Program-made: the position numbers and the translations under genes
From: Lachnospiraceae bacterium C7
GTDB taxonomy: Bacteria; Bacillota; Clostridia; Lachnospirales; Lachnospiraceae
Reading direction: 5' to 3'
Length of the DNA: 64,000 nt
Assembly (NCBI GenBank): GCA_900113385.1
Contig: FOPE01000003.1
Location: forward strand, 57,997 to 121,996
The notes under the pieces: generated by a model
Databases searched by the model: none
What the model saw: only the letters and a program-made list of their open reading frames with translations
What the model was told of the DNA's origin: nothing
Shown here: positions 17,180 to 27,100 of the stretch, piece after piece
How positions within the stretch are numbered: the first letter of the stretch is position 1
Layout: each line of letters begins with the position of its first letter

Positions 17180-17220
17180 AGTGGCCATGGGAGTTATATT
17201 ATCTCATGGCTACTTTTTTT
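17180..17220 (+). terminator. Terminator between mobC and the relaxase gene
   Basis: AGTGGCCATGGGAG (from 17180) pairs with CTCATGGCTACT (17203-17213) with wobble pairs, followed by seven T. It can reduce relaxase expression relative to the upstream genes. Confidence 0.7.
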
Positions 17221-17236
17221 GTATGGAGGAAAAATT

Positions 17237-18646
17237 ATGGCTGCTACAAGACTTATAGCTTTACATATAAATAAGGGAAAGACCATTGAGCAGTGCCTAG
17301 AAGGTAGAACTGATTATGCCAAGAACTTTGAAAAAACAGAAGATGGTAAATATCTATCATCTTATGAATGTGATGCAAAATCAGCTCACGAAGAATTTCT
17401 GCTGGCCAGAAAAGAATATGAACGCCTTACCGGAAGAAAACCTAAAGGAGATATTATTGCATATCAGATCAGACAATCTTTTAAGCCAGGAGAAATTACA
17501 CCTGAGGAAGCTAATAGACTTGGCTATGAGACAGCCATGCGATTTACTAAAGGAAAGCATGCTTTTATTGTTGCTACTCATACTGATAAGGCTCATATTC
17601 ATAATCATATAATTTTTAATTCTGTAAATTTAAGTCATGATAAGAAGTTTAGAAATTTCTTATTTTCAGGTTTAGCACTTCAAAAAGTGAGTGATCTTAT
17701 ATGTTTAGAGAATGGCTTGTCTGTTATTAAAGCTGCAAGACCAAGTGAGAGAGTAAAGAGAACAACCTATCCCGAAAAGAAGACAATTCGTGAGTTGATA
17801 CGATTAGATATAGATCAGATTGTAAATAAAAAGCCAAAAGACTTTGATGAATTTTTGATGCTTTTAGAAAATCAAGGATATGAATTAAAAAGAGGCAAAC
17901 ACCTTGCGATAAAAGGAAAATCTCAAAATAGATTTATAAGACTTGATTCACTTGGAGACAATTATACAGAGGTAGATATACGAAAAAGACTTGAAAAGGA
18001 TGTCCCACAGAAGAAGCAAAATAAAAAATATTATAGAGAAAAGAATTTTGATTTACTTCTTGATATGCAGGAGATTATTTCAAAGGGAAAAGGTTATGGA
18101 TATGAACGCTGGGCTAAAATTCATAATATTAAGGAGTATGCAAAGGTCCTTTTATTCTTACAAGAACATAATTGTAGAGATTATGAAACACTTGAAAAGA
18201 GAGCAAAAGACTCTTCGGAAAGATTCAATTATTTATCGTCAAATATCAAATCAATTGAAAAAGAAATGATAAATATAGCTGCATTAAGAAAGAGCATTAT
18301 TAATTATGCTAAGACAAGAGACACATATGTTGAATATAGAAAGTCTGGCTATAGCAAGAAATTTTTTGAAGCTCATAGAGAAGAGATACTTATACATAAA
18401 GCAGCTAAAGATCACTTCCAAGAATATACATCAACGACAGGTGAAAAGATTCCAAGAGTAAAGGAATTAAATGTTCGTTATCAGAAGTTACTAACAGATA
18501 AGAAAAAAGTGTATGAAGACTATCGAAAAGCTAAGACAGAAATGCAGGATTATCAAATTGCAAAATACAATGTAGATAGAATTTATGCAGATGAACAAAA
18601 CAATAAACAGAAAGAAAATGAAAAAAAGAAAGAAGAGACTCGTTAG
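17237..18646 (+). CDS. MobP-type relaxase (VirD2/MobA family)
   Basis: This 469-residue protein nicks the element at oriT and leads the single strand into the recipient. The N-terminal relaxase domain (about residues 1-180) contains the histidine triad motif H-x-D-K-x-H-x-H-x-H, with His115, Asp117, His120, His122 and His124 (THTDKAHIHNHIIFNSVN). GDIIAYQIRQSFKPGEITPE lies upstream, as in the family. The rest is a long helical, Lys-rich region with coiled coils. The start ATG 17237 is behind GGAGGA at 17225-17230. The gene ends in a strong terminator followed by the hairpin-rich candidate oriT. Confidence 0.9.
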   Translation: MAATRLIALHINKGKTIEQCLEGRTDYAKNFEKTEDGKYLSSYECDAKSAHEEFLLARKEYERLTGRKPKGDIIAYQIRQSFKPGEITPEEANRLGYETAMRFTKGKHAFIVATHTDKAHIHNHIIFNSVNLSHDKKFRNFLFSGLALQKVSDLICLENGLSVIKAARPSERVKRTTYPEKKTIRELIRLDIDQIVNKKPKDFDEFLMLLENQGYELKRGKHLAIKGKSQNRFIRLDSLGDNYTEVDIRKRLEKDVPQKKQNKKYYREKNFDLLLDMQEIISKGKGYGYERWAKIHNIKEYAKVLLFLQEHNCRDYETLEKRAKDSSERFNYLSSNIKSIEKEMINIAALRKSIINYAKTRDTYVEYRKSGYSKKFFEAHREEILIHKAAKDHFQEYTSTTGEKIPRVKELNVRYQKLLTDKKKVYEDYRKAKTEMQDYQIAKYNVDRIYADEQNNKQKENEKKKEETR

Positions 18647-18651
18647 AGTTT

Positions 18652-18689
18652 AGGGCATGTACTTATATGGTATGTGCCCTCTTTTTTTT
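18652..18689 (+). terminator. Strong terminator after the relaxase gene
   Basis: AGGGCATGTAC (from 18652) pairs with GTATGTGCCCT (ending 18680) with one wobble pair, followed by C and eight T. It marks the end of the transfer operon. Confidence 0.8.
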
Positions 18690-18699
18690 ATTGCCTTAG

Positions 18700-18855
18700 A
18701 TTTTATAAAGCGCTCAGTATGAGTGCGTAGCTTTGTTTCGTAAGAAACAAATTGGAGGGGATTGGGGAGATACCCCAACGAGTAAGAAGCAAATGTCAAT
18801 ACATTTGCACTGCTCGCCACTTTGTGAAGCAAAGTAATACGCTCTTAAAGAGCGC
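18700..18855 (+). other. Candidate origin of transfer: tandem hairpins
   Basis: Six inverted repeats follow each other with little spacing. They are GCGCTC/GAGTGC (18710-18726, one wobble), TTTGTTTC/GAAACAAA (18732-18751), TTGGGG/CCCCAA (18762-18778), GCAAATG/CATTTGC (18789-18808), ACTTTG/CAAAGT (18819-18835) and CGCTCT/AGAGCG (18840-18854). Stems two to five are perfect. The region lies directly after the relaxase terminator, has no convincing gene, and has the non-coding, hairpin-dense character of an oriT. The nick site cannot be located from sequence alone. A structured small RNA is the other possibility. Confidence 0.5.
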
Positions 18856-19022
18856 ACGGTTTTAAAAACAAATAATTTTTAAAAAAGTTAAAAAATATTT
18901 GAAAAATCGGCCAAGTGTACAAAAAAATGGACAGTACATATGCGATAATGCAATCTGGGAAAGAAAAAGTAGCAGTAGAAATTAATGGATTAAAATAAAT
19001 CAGGAGGTGATATCTTCAATTA

Positions 19023-19160
19023 ATGAATCAAATCTTTACAAACTTGAAGATTTTCTTAATATTATGTTTGTTTTATCTTCCTATACGTAGTATAATTTTC
19101 TATGTGACGTTAATTTTATGGTGCAATCTTTGCACTGATATAGAGAGGTTAATTGTATGA
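19023..19160 (+). CDS. Possible 45-aa hydrophobic leader peptide before the BREX regulator
   Basis: A perfect ribosome binding site, AGGAGGTGAT (19002-19011), precedes ATG 19023. The frame runs 45 codons and its TGA overlaps the ATG of the XRE regulator gene (TATGA). The peptide is hydrophobic with one or two membrane-like stretches (KIFLILCLFYLPIRSIIFYV). An inverted repeat TCTTCAA (19013-19019)/TTGAAGA (19044-19050) spans the start codon. The overlap and binding site argue for translation, but AT-rich DNA yields such frames by chance. The operon promoter lies inside it, so it could be expressed only from further upstream. A shorter frame (18927-18998, 23 codons) precedes it. Confidence 0.3.
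   Translation: MNQIFTNLKIFLILCLFYLPIRSIIFYVTLILWCNLCTDIERLIV
19068..19135 (+). promoter_or_regulatory. BREX operon promoter with downstream palindromic operator
   Basis: TTGTTT (19068-19073) and TATAAT (19091-19096) are spaced by exactly 17 bp. About 25 bp downstream of the -10 lies the perfect inverted repeat GTGCAA-tct-TTGCAC (19121-19135), just before the XRE regulator start at 19157. The position fits a repressor roadblock or operator for that regulator. No other promoter as good is seen before brxA. Confidence 0.65.
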
Positions 19161-19384
19161 CTATATCTTATAACGGACTATGGAAATTATTAATCGATAA
19201 GAATATGAATAAAACAGATTTAATGAATGCAGTAAATTTGAGCAGTGGAACTATTGCAAAAATGAGTAAAGGTGAACCTGTATCAATGTTAGTGTTAGCA
19301 AAAATCTGTGACAAATTAGATTGTGATTTTGGAGATCTAGTTCACTATGAAAAAAAGGAAGAAGTAGGTGAAAAGCTTGGGTGA
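19157..19384 (+). CDS. Small XRE-type regulator at the head of the BREX operon
   Basis: The 75-residue protein is essentially one helix-turn-helix domain of the compact YozG/Cro type: NKTDLMNAVNLSSGTIAKMS as the turn and recognition region, followed by VLAKICDKLDCDFGDLVHYE. It binds DNA and probably controls the BREX genes, as the first gene of the operon. It differs from the larger WYL-domain regulators described for some BREX loci. GAGAGG lies 8 bases upstream of ATG 19157. Its end overlaps brxA by 17 bases, which ties the two together. Confidence 0.8.
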   Translation: MTISYNGLWKLLIDKNMNKTDLMNAVNLSSGTIAKMSKGEPVSMLVLAKICDKLDCDFGDLVHYEKKEEVGEKLG

Positions 19385-19982
19385 TTATAAAGGTAACGGT
19401 GGGTTAACAAGAGAACAATTCCTTTATCATGAAACAAGAACAGTAGCTAAATTAATGGTGGATGAGAATCTTTCAGATACAGAAATAATTGATAGAGTGA
19501 TAAAGGAAAACTTATTTCAATTTCCCACAGAAAGAACAATAAAAAATATTGCTAATGTTTGTATAAAGAGATTGCGTGGATTGGATGATATGACATTGGT
19601 TGAAGTTATAGCTCATAGTCCAATGGAAATATCTAAGCAAGCATGCCTTTATGCAATGATGAGACAATACCGTTTAGTTTGGGATTTTATGATAACTGTT
19701 ATTGGAGCGAAGTTTAGAGAGCAAAATCTTTCGTATGGAAGAATGGATCTAAATGTTTTTTTTATGCGCTTACAAGAGCAGGATGATGAAGTTGCTTCAT
19801 GGAGTGAATCTACAATCAATAAGATCAAACAAGTACTAAATAAGATTCTTCTTGAAAATGAATATATAGATACTCCAAGAGCTAAAAAGCTTAATCCGGT
19901 ACTAATTCATACAGAAATTGAAAATGCTATTAGAGCAAATAATGATGAAGTTGCTCTTTCAGCCTTTAATTGTTTTATATAA
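19368..19982 (+). CDS. brxA: BREX protein BrxA (DUF1819)
   Basis: The 204-residue protein is the first core BREX component. It matches the DUF1819 family in length and in its N-terminal TREQFLYHETRTVAKLMVDE. The fold is all-helical, with a C-terminal winged-helix-like part (SESTINKIKQVLNKILLENE), and family members are small DNA-binding proteins resembling NusB. The start is GTG 19368, behind AAAGGAAG and inside the regulator gene. It is followed after 22 bp by brxB. Its exact role in phage exclusion is unknown. Confidence 0.85.
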   Translation: MKSLGDYKGNGGLTREQFLYHETRTVAKLMVDENLSDTEIIDRVIKENLFQFPTERTIKNIANVCIKRLRGLDDMTLVEVIAHSPMEISKQACLYAMMRQYRLVWDFMITVIGAKFREQNLSYGRMDLNVFFMRLQEQDDEVASWSESTINKIKQVLNKILLENEYIDTPRAKKLNPVLIHTEIENAIRANNDEVALSAFNCFI

Positions 19983-20004
19983 AACTCAGAGTAGGAGAGA
20001 TTCA

Positions 20005-20562
20005 ATGAGTGATATTTTGGAGAGATTAGATAAATTAAAAACAAGAATACAAGAAGATGATTTCCTAAAAGGAAATGGACTTAGTAATGAAGTTAATATC
20101 CATATTTTTTGCTACGATCCCAAGGATGAAATGGCAGTTAGATATTTTACAGAGCAGTTAGTTTCTGATCAAGATCTGACATGTCATGTAATTGAAAAGA
20201 ATCTCTACAAAACTTTTTTAGAGATTTGCGATGAAAAAAGAATAACTAAGGGCGCTGTTTCTATGGAAGCTAAAAAAGGTAAAGAATATCTTAAAGAGCA
20301 GATTTTAAAATTTGCTAATAACAAAGCTTTTGTAGAAAAGATAAAACCAGAAGAACAAAAAGAAGGAGATGTACTTCTTCTTACAGGTGTTGGTGAGGTT
20401 TTTCCTTTTGCTAGAGTGCATGCATTACTCGAAGCAATACAGCCAGAAGTTCCAAACATTCCAATACTTGTAATGTATCCTGGAAGTTTTAATGGTAGAC
20501 AACTTAGACTTTTTGATAAGTTAGAGCCTAATGGTTACTATAGAGCGTTTAATGCAATTTAA
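20005..20562 (+). CDS. brxB: BREX protein BrxB (DUF1788)
   Basis: The 185-residue product matches DUF1788. It has an N-terminal SDILERLDKLKTRIQEDDFL, a central region near EVNIHIFCYDPKDEMAVRYF, and the C-terminal strands VLLLTGVGEVFPFARVHALL and IPILVMYPGSFNGRQLRLF. BrxB is a conserved small core protein that contacts other BREX subunits; no enzymatic motif is known. ATG 20005 follows GGAGAG, and a longer frame from 19918 would lie inside brxA. brxC starts 21 bp downstream. Confidence 0.87.
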   Translation: MSDILERLDKLKTRIQEDDFLKGNGLSNEVNIHIFCYDPKDEMAVRYFTEQLVSDQDLTCHVIEKNLYKTFLEICDEKRITKGAVSMEAKKGKEYLKEQILKFANNKAFVEKIKPEEQKEGDVLLLTGVGEVFPFARVHALLEAIQPEVPNIPILVMYPGSFNGRQLRLFDKLEPNGYYRAFNAI

Positions 20563-20583
20563 ATTTTGGAGGGACATATATAA

Positions 20584-23500
20584 ATGAAGATTCAACAGAT
20601 GTTTAGGGATGACATTGATAGAAAAATCAATGGAGTAGTAAAGGTTGATCAAGATGCAAATGATGTATTAGTACAGGAATTAAATGAATACGTTATTACA
20701 AAGGAATTAAAGAAACATTTTATTTCATTTTTTAATAATTATGGTGATGCATTTACAGAAAAAACAGCAGATATAGGTGTGTGGATATCTGGCTTCTTTG
20801 GAAGTGGTAAATCTCACTTCTTGAAAATTTTATCATATATTTTGGAAAATAAAGAAGTTGATGGCATGAAGACCGTTGAGAGATTCCGTTCTAAATTTGA
20901 GGATGATCCAGCAACATTCATGCTTATTGATCGTGCAACAAAGGGCGAAACAGATACAATTCTTTTTAATATAGATATTGAGGGATCTATTAATAAAGAT
21001 GCAACAGCAGTTCTTAGAGTATTTGCAAAAATGTTCTATAACTACCTTGGATTCTATGGAGAGGATCTTAAGGTTGCTAAGCTTGAGCAATTTATTGATA
21101 AGCAAGGAAAGACAGAAGAATTCAGAAGAGTTTTTGAAGAAAAAAATGGACAGCCTTGGCTTGAAACAAGAGATGCCTTTGCATTTTTTGAAGATGATAT
21201 TGTAGATACTTTAAAAGAAGTTCTTGGTATGAGCGAAGAGTCTGCTCGTAATTGGTTCAACGGGACAGAAACAGTTGAAATGAGTATTGCTCAACTTGTA
21301 GCAGAGATAAAAGATTATGTTAGCAAAAAGCCTGATAATTTCAGATTGTTATTCATGATTGATGAGGTTGGTCAGTACATCGGAAGTAACACAGATCATC
21401 TTATTAACTTACAGTCGCTTGTAGAAAAAATCGGTAGTGAGTGCGAAGGAAAAGTGTGGGTTGTTTGTACCGGTCAGGAAGCACTTGATGAGATCATTAA
21501 GACTCGTCAGGATGAGTTCTCACGTATTCAGGCAAGATTTAAAACAAGACTTTCTCTTTCATCTGCATCTGCAGATGAGGTTATCCAAAAGAGAATTTTG
21601 TCTAAGACAGATGAAGCTGACAAGAGACTTACAGAAGTATTTGAATCAAGTGATTCTGTACTTAGAAATTTACTTAAGTTCAATAAGGATGATGCACTCT
21701 TAGATATCAGAGGATATGAAACATCACAGGACTTTTCTAAAAATTTCCCATTTGTTCCATATCAGTTTATTTTGATGCAGAAGGTATTTTCTGAGATTCG
21801 CAAGCATGGTAATGCCGGTAAACACTTATCAGGTGGTGAAAGATCTATGCTTTCAGGATTCCAGGAAGCTGCACAGAAAATTGAAAATAAAGATGAATAT
21901 AGCATTGCTCCGTTCTACCTTTTCTATGACACTGTTCATACATTTTTGGATGGTGCTATTCGTCGTGTTATTGAAAGATGTCAGAATGCGGCTGATGAAG
22001 ATAGAGGTATTAAGCTACAGGATGTTAATGTATTAAAGCTCTTATATTTGATTCGTTATCTAGATAATGACGTTAAGTCCACTTTGGATTCTATCGTTAT
22101 CCTTATGGCAGATAATATCAATATGGATAAGATTAAGATGAGAGAAGAAGTGAGAGAATCTTTAAATCGTCTTCTTAGCCAGAACTATATTGGCCGAACA
22201 GGAAATACATATAACTTCCTTACTGATGAAGAGCAGGATATCGCAAGAGAAATTAAAGATACATCTGTAGATACAGCTCAGATTATCGAAAGAATCGGTC
22301 ATCTTGTATTTGGTGATATTTACGATAAGAAGAAGTATCGTTATAAGATCTATGACTTCCCATATGACCAGTATGTGGATGGTCAGGCAAATGGATCTGT
22401 TACTGGAGGAATGAAGTTACAGATTTATTCTATCGCAACAGATGATACTGAAAAGAATGAGCTTAGATTACAAACAAACTCTAAGGGACAGGCAATCGTT
22501 GTTCTTGGAGATGGTAAGTATTATGAGCTTATTGAAAATGCTCTTAAGATTAGAAAGTATGTTAAGACAAGAAATGTAGCGCAGCTTCCTAAGTCTGTTC
22601 AAGATATTATCCGTAATCAGCAGGATGAGGCTACAAAGTATGAAAATGATGCTCTTGATGCAATCAAGAAGGCTATCGAGACGGCTGAGTTCTATGTAGA
22701 TGGCGAGCATGTTGAAATCAAGAGTGGAGATGCTAAGAGCAAGTTAGATCAGGCTCTTGAGTATCTTGTTACTCATGTATATTACGATCTTGAACTTGTT
22801 GGGAAAACAGCAAATGATGATTCAGATATCGTTTCAATTCTTACAGGTGCAGATCAATATATTGCTGGAACTAATCCTAATAACGGTGCAGCACAAAAGA
22901 TTGAAGAGTATCTTGAAATGCAGGATATGAAGCATATCAATACTAAAATGTTTGATATTCAAAAGAGATATTCTGAACTTCCTTATGGATGGAGAGAAAT
23001 TGATATCGCTGCAGTAGTTGCACTTCTTATTTATGAGCAGAAGGTAACAGTTAAATATAGCGGTATGACAATTCAACCAAGTGATCCTAGACTTCCAGAT
23101 ATGCTTCGTAAGAAAAGTGAAGTTGGAAAGACAGAGATTACAAAACGACATGTTGTAAGTCCAGCCAAAGTCAGAGAAACAAGAGATTTCCTTAGAGATT
23201 TTCTTGATGTAATGGATGTACCAGCAGATGAGGATGGTCTTATTTCATTCATTATTGATGAATTTACTAAGTTAGAAGAACATTATGAAGAATTAAATGA
23301 TAAGTATGAAGGACATAAATATCCTGATCATGCTGCCGTACGTGATGCTGTAAGAATCATTAAAGATGTATTGTCTCAGAAGAGCGATAATATTGCTCTG
23401 ATCGATAAAGTAGTTGCAAGTGAAGACACTCTTTATGATATGCAAGATCATTTAAAGAATGTAGAAAGTTTCTTTAAAACACAGGTATCTGTTTTTGATT

Positions 23501-24132
23501 TGGCATCAAAGTTTGTAGAAAGTTTAAAGAATGACTTGGATTATATCTCACAGGATGAAGAGGCAGAGCATGCACTTAATCAGATGAGACTCATAACTAC
23601 TGTATTTGATGGAAAAACTTATGATTATAAGAGAATTCCTGAACTTAATGAATTACAAAATATAGTTAAGAAGTCTCACGATAAGATGCTTGAAGAAAAG
23701 CGTGAAAGCTTATATGAGATTGTTAGATCTTGCCTAGAAGAGATTCATAAGAATGCTAAATCAAATGAAGATACAGCTCTTATTTCAGAAAGAGCGGATA
23801 GATTCTTTGAACAGAAAAAAGAACAGATTACATCTGGAATGAGTTTAGCACTTCTTGATGGACTTTCAGTTCCAATGTGGAATGAAAAAGATAAAGCAAC
23901 TATGGCTATAGAATCTGCAATGAAACCAAAGGTAGTAAAACCAATAGTTTCAAACAATCAAAACACAGAAAAGCCTGTAGTTAAGAAAGAAATTATCAAG
24001 AAAGTTGCTAGACAGCAGATGTTTCCTGCAAAAGTACTTAAGACAGATGAAGATATTGATGCTTATGTTGAAAATATCCGCAAACAAATGAAACAGTATT
24101 TACAGGGTAGTGACGGAATACAGATAAATTAA
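20584..24132 (+). CDS. brxC: BREX ATPase BrxC
   Basis: This 1182-residue protein is the large AAA-type ATPase of type 1 BREX. Walker A is SGFFGSGKSHFLK, with the GxxGSGKS glycine at residue 70, and a Walker B-like FRLLFMIDEVGQYIG follows near residue 255. Later parts include a winged-helix-like region and a long helical C-terminal half with coiled coils. The length is normal for the family. Start ATG 20584 has TTGGAGGG upstream. In BREX, BrxC acts with PglX and PglZ in distinguishing or blocking phage DNA. Codon use is more even here than in pglX. Confidence 0.92.
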   Translation: MKIQQMFRDDIDRKINGVVKVDQDANDVLVQELNEYVITKELKKHFISFFNNYGDAFTEKTADIGVWISGFFGSGKSHFLKILSYILENKEVDGMKTVERFRSKFEDDPATFMLIDRATKGETDTILFNIDIEGSINKDATAVLRVFAKMFYNYLGFYGEDLKVAKLEQFIDKQGKTEEFRRVFEEKNGQPWLETRDAFAFFEDDIVDTLKEVLGMSEESARNWFNGTETVEMSIAQLVAEIKDYVSKKPDNFRLLFMIDEVGQYIGSNTDHLINLQSLVEKIGSECEGKVWVVCTGQEALDEIIKTRQDEFSRIQARFKTRLSLSSASADEVIQKRILSKTDEADKRLTEVFESSDSVLRNLLKFNKDDALLDIRGYETSQDFSKNFPFVPYQFILMQKVFSEIRKHGNAGKHLSGGERSMLSGFQEAAQKIENKDEYSIAPFYLFYDTVHTFLDGAIRRVIERCQNAADEDRGIKLQDVNVLKLLYLIRYLDNDVKSTLDSIVILMADNINMDKIKMREEVRESLNRLLSQNYIGRTGNTYNFLTDEEQDIAREIKDTSVDTAQIIERIGHLVFGDIYDKKKYRYKIYDFPYDQYVDGQANGSVTGGMKLQIYSIATDDTEKNELRLQTNSKGQAIVVLGDGKYYELIENALKIRKYVKTRNVAQLPKSVQDIIRNQQDEATKYENDALDAIKKAIETAEFYVDGEHVEIKSGDAKSKLDQALEYLVTHVYYDLELVGKTANDDSDIVSILTGADQYIAGTNPNNGAAQKIEEYLEMQDMKHINTKMFDIQKRYSELPYGWREIDIAAVVALLIYEQKVTVKYSGMTIQPSDPRLPDMLRKKSEVGKTEITKRHVVSPAKVRETRDFLRDFLDVMDVPADEDGLISFIIDEFTKLEEHYEELNDKYEGHKYPDHAAVRDAVRIIKDVLSQKSDNIALIDKVVASEDTLYDMQDHLKNVESFFKTQVSVFDLASKFVESLKNDLDYISQDEEAEHALNQMRLITTVFDGKTYDYKRIPELNELQNIVKKSHDKMLEEKRESLYEIVRSCLEEIHKNAKSNEDTALISERADRFFEQKKEQITSGMSLALLDGLSVPMWNEKDKATMAIESAMKPKVVKPIVSNNQNTEKPVVKKEIIKKVARQQMFPAKVLKTDEDIDAYVENIRKQMKQYLQGSDGIQIN

Positions 24133-24144
24133 GGAGAATATAGC

Positions 24145-27100
24145 ATGGATAAGAATGCAATTAAGAAATATGCAGTATGGGCTAGAAGAGAACTGATTGA
24201 AAAAGTAACACAAAAGGCTTTGCAATACGGTATTGAAGAAGGAAAAGAATTAGATCCTAACTTAGATAGTATTAATGGTGTACTGTTAAGTGATGTTGAA
24301 AAAAGTCAAAGAAAAGTTTTGATAAATAAAATTAAAGAAGAAAATTTTTCTACAGTTATAGAAGAAGTAGCATATACATGGTTTAACCGTTTTGTCGCTT
24401 TAAGATTTATGGAAGTAAATGGTTATTTGCCTAGTCATGTAAGAGTGTTTACTGATGAAAATGATAACTTTAAACCACAAATACTTACAGAAGCACTTCA
24501 TCTGGATTTTTCAACTTTAGATAAAGAACAAGTAATTTCAATGAAGCAGGGAAACAAGGACGAAGAGCTGTTTAAGTACTTACTGATTACACAGTGTAAT
24601 GAATTAAATGCTATTCTTCCGAAAATGTTTGAAAGATTATCGGATTATACTGAATTATTGCTTCCTGATTTTTTGCTGCGAGCAGGAAGTGTTATTCACC
24701 GTATGGTTACGGAAATTGATGGAAGAGATTTTGATGTAAATAATGAGAACGGTGGAATAGAGATTATTGGTTGGATGTACCAATATTATAATTTGGAAAA
24801 AAAGGAATCAGTAATAAATATTAAGAAGGGTGCAGTGGGCAAGAATGATATACCTGCAGCTACGCAAATATTTACTACTGAGTGGGTGGTTAGGTATATA
24901 GTAGACAATTCTTTAGGAAAATATTGGATAGAGAATTCAAAACAAAGCGACCTTGATAAAGAGTTAGAGTATTATGTTAAAAATATTGATGAGAAAAAAA
25001 GCGGAGAATCCATTTCTCCTGATAGCTTAACTGTATTAGATCCGTGTGTTGGATCAGGGCATTTTTTAGTCTACGCGTTTGATGTACTGATGAAGATATA
25101 TTCAGAATGCGGATATAGTGAGAAAGATGCTGCTGCAGAAATTGTGAAAAATAATTTGTTTGGATTAGACATTGATGAGAGAGCGGCTCAATTAGCTTAT
25201 TTTGCATTGATGATGAAAGCAAGAAAGTATGATAGACGTTTTTTCGCAAGAAATGTTCAAGCTAATATTTTTGCATTTAAAGATAGTTCTAGTGTGGATG
25301 ATAACACAATAGAATATTTTGCAGGTGGAAATAATCTTATAAAGAGCGATGTGCGTAAATTATTATCTGCGTTTGAAAATGCAAAAGAATATGGATCCTT
25401 GATAGATGTTGGAGAGCATGACTGGGATGAACTTTTCAAAAGGATGGATGCTATAAAAAATGATATCCATATTCTTCAATATGAAGTAGATAAGGTTATT
25501 GTACCTATAATTAGAATTGGCAGAATGTTAAGCCGAAAATATAGTGTTGTTATCACGAATCCGCCCTATTTAAACAAAATGGATACCATATTAAAGGGAT
25601 ATTTAGCGGATAATTATAAAGACTTTGCAACGGATTTGTTTAGTGTATTTATTAAACGGAATCTCGAATTGTGTGAGAAAAATGGATATTCGGGTTACAT
25701 GACACCGAATGTATGGATGTTTTTAACATCATATGAACCTTTAAGAAATTATCTTATTGAAAACAAAAATATTTCGTCACTTATACAAATTGCCAAAGGT
25801 GCATTTTATAAAGAAGCTACTGTAGATATTTGCGCTTTTGTAGTTAGAAATTCGACGAACGATAATGAGGGTACCTATATCCGTTTGGAGGATTTTAAGG
25901 GTGATATGGATGTTCAGAATGAGTATTTAAGGAAAATACTCATAGATGGGGAATATACAGAGAATATATATACGGTTAATTCAAGAGAATTTTTGGATTT
26001 GCCTGGTTCTCAGATAGCATTTTGGGTTGGAAAAGAAATATACGAGATATTTGTACGTGGAAAGAAACTAGGAGATATAGCAAAACCTCGTCAAGGAATG
26101 GCTACATCAGATAATAATAGGTTTTTAAGATTATGGCATGAAGTAAATTATGAAAAAATTGGATTTGATTTTGAAGATGCAGAAGCAGCATGTAATAGTG
26201 GAAAAAGATGGTTTCCATATAACAAGGGCGGAGCATATAGAAAATGGTATGGCAACAATGAATATCTTGTAGATTATGAAAACGATGGAGAAAGAGTCAA
26301 GGCATATGCTGCTAGCCTTTATAAAAGCTATAGCAGAACAATAAAAAATATTAATTTTTATTTTAAGCCGTGTATAACATGGACAATGATCAGTTCAAGT
26401 AGATTTGGAGTCAGGTATTCGCCGCAAGGATTTGTTTTTGACATAAGAGGGTCATCAATATTTTTTGATGATAATAAAAAGTTGAATTATATATTGGCTT
26501 TTTTGAGTTCTACCGTAACATGGGAATTGCTTAAATTCTTATCGCCTACAATTAGTTTTGAAGTGGGTACTATTGCTCAACTCCCAGTTATATGGAATGA
26601 GGAGTACTCTGAGGAGTTAAGTACCCTTGTCCAAGAAAATATATGTTTAAGTAAATCTGATTGGGATTCTTATGAAACTTCATGGGATTTTAAGGCGTCT
26701 CCGCTGATAGGAAATTATAAGAAAATAGGAGATGCATTTAATGCATGGGAGAAAGAGTGCACATCTCGAAGAGAGAAAATGAGGAAAAATGAGGAACGTA
26801 TAAACCATATTTTTATAGAAATATATGGGTTAGGAAGAATTCTAAATGCGGAAGTTGACTATGATGACATTACGATTCCTGCGGTAGATAAGGAAACTAC
26901 AATTAAAGATTTTATTTCGTATTCCGTAGGATGCATGTTGGGAAGATTTTCACTGAGTGAAGAAGGAATACTAGATAATAATCAGATTAAATATGCACTA
27001 GATAGAGGTGATAAATATCTTGATGAAGATGGAATAATTCCAATATCTGATGATGAATACTTCAATGATGATATTGTAGTTAGATTTATTGATTTTATGA

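Noticed and set aside
18650..18832. A 60-codon reverse-strand frame over the hairpin region
   Set aside because: Its sequence is made of the hairpin arms of the candidate oriT and the relaxase terminator, and it lacks a binding site.
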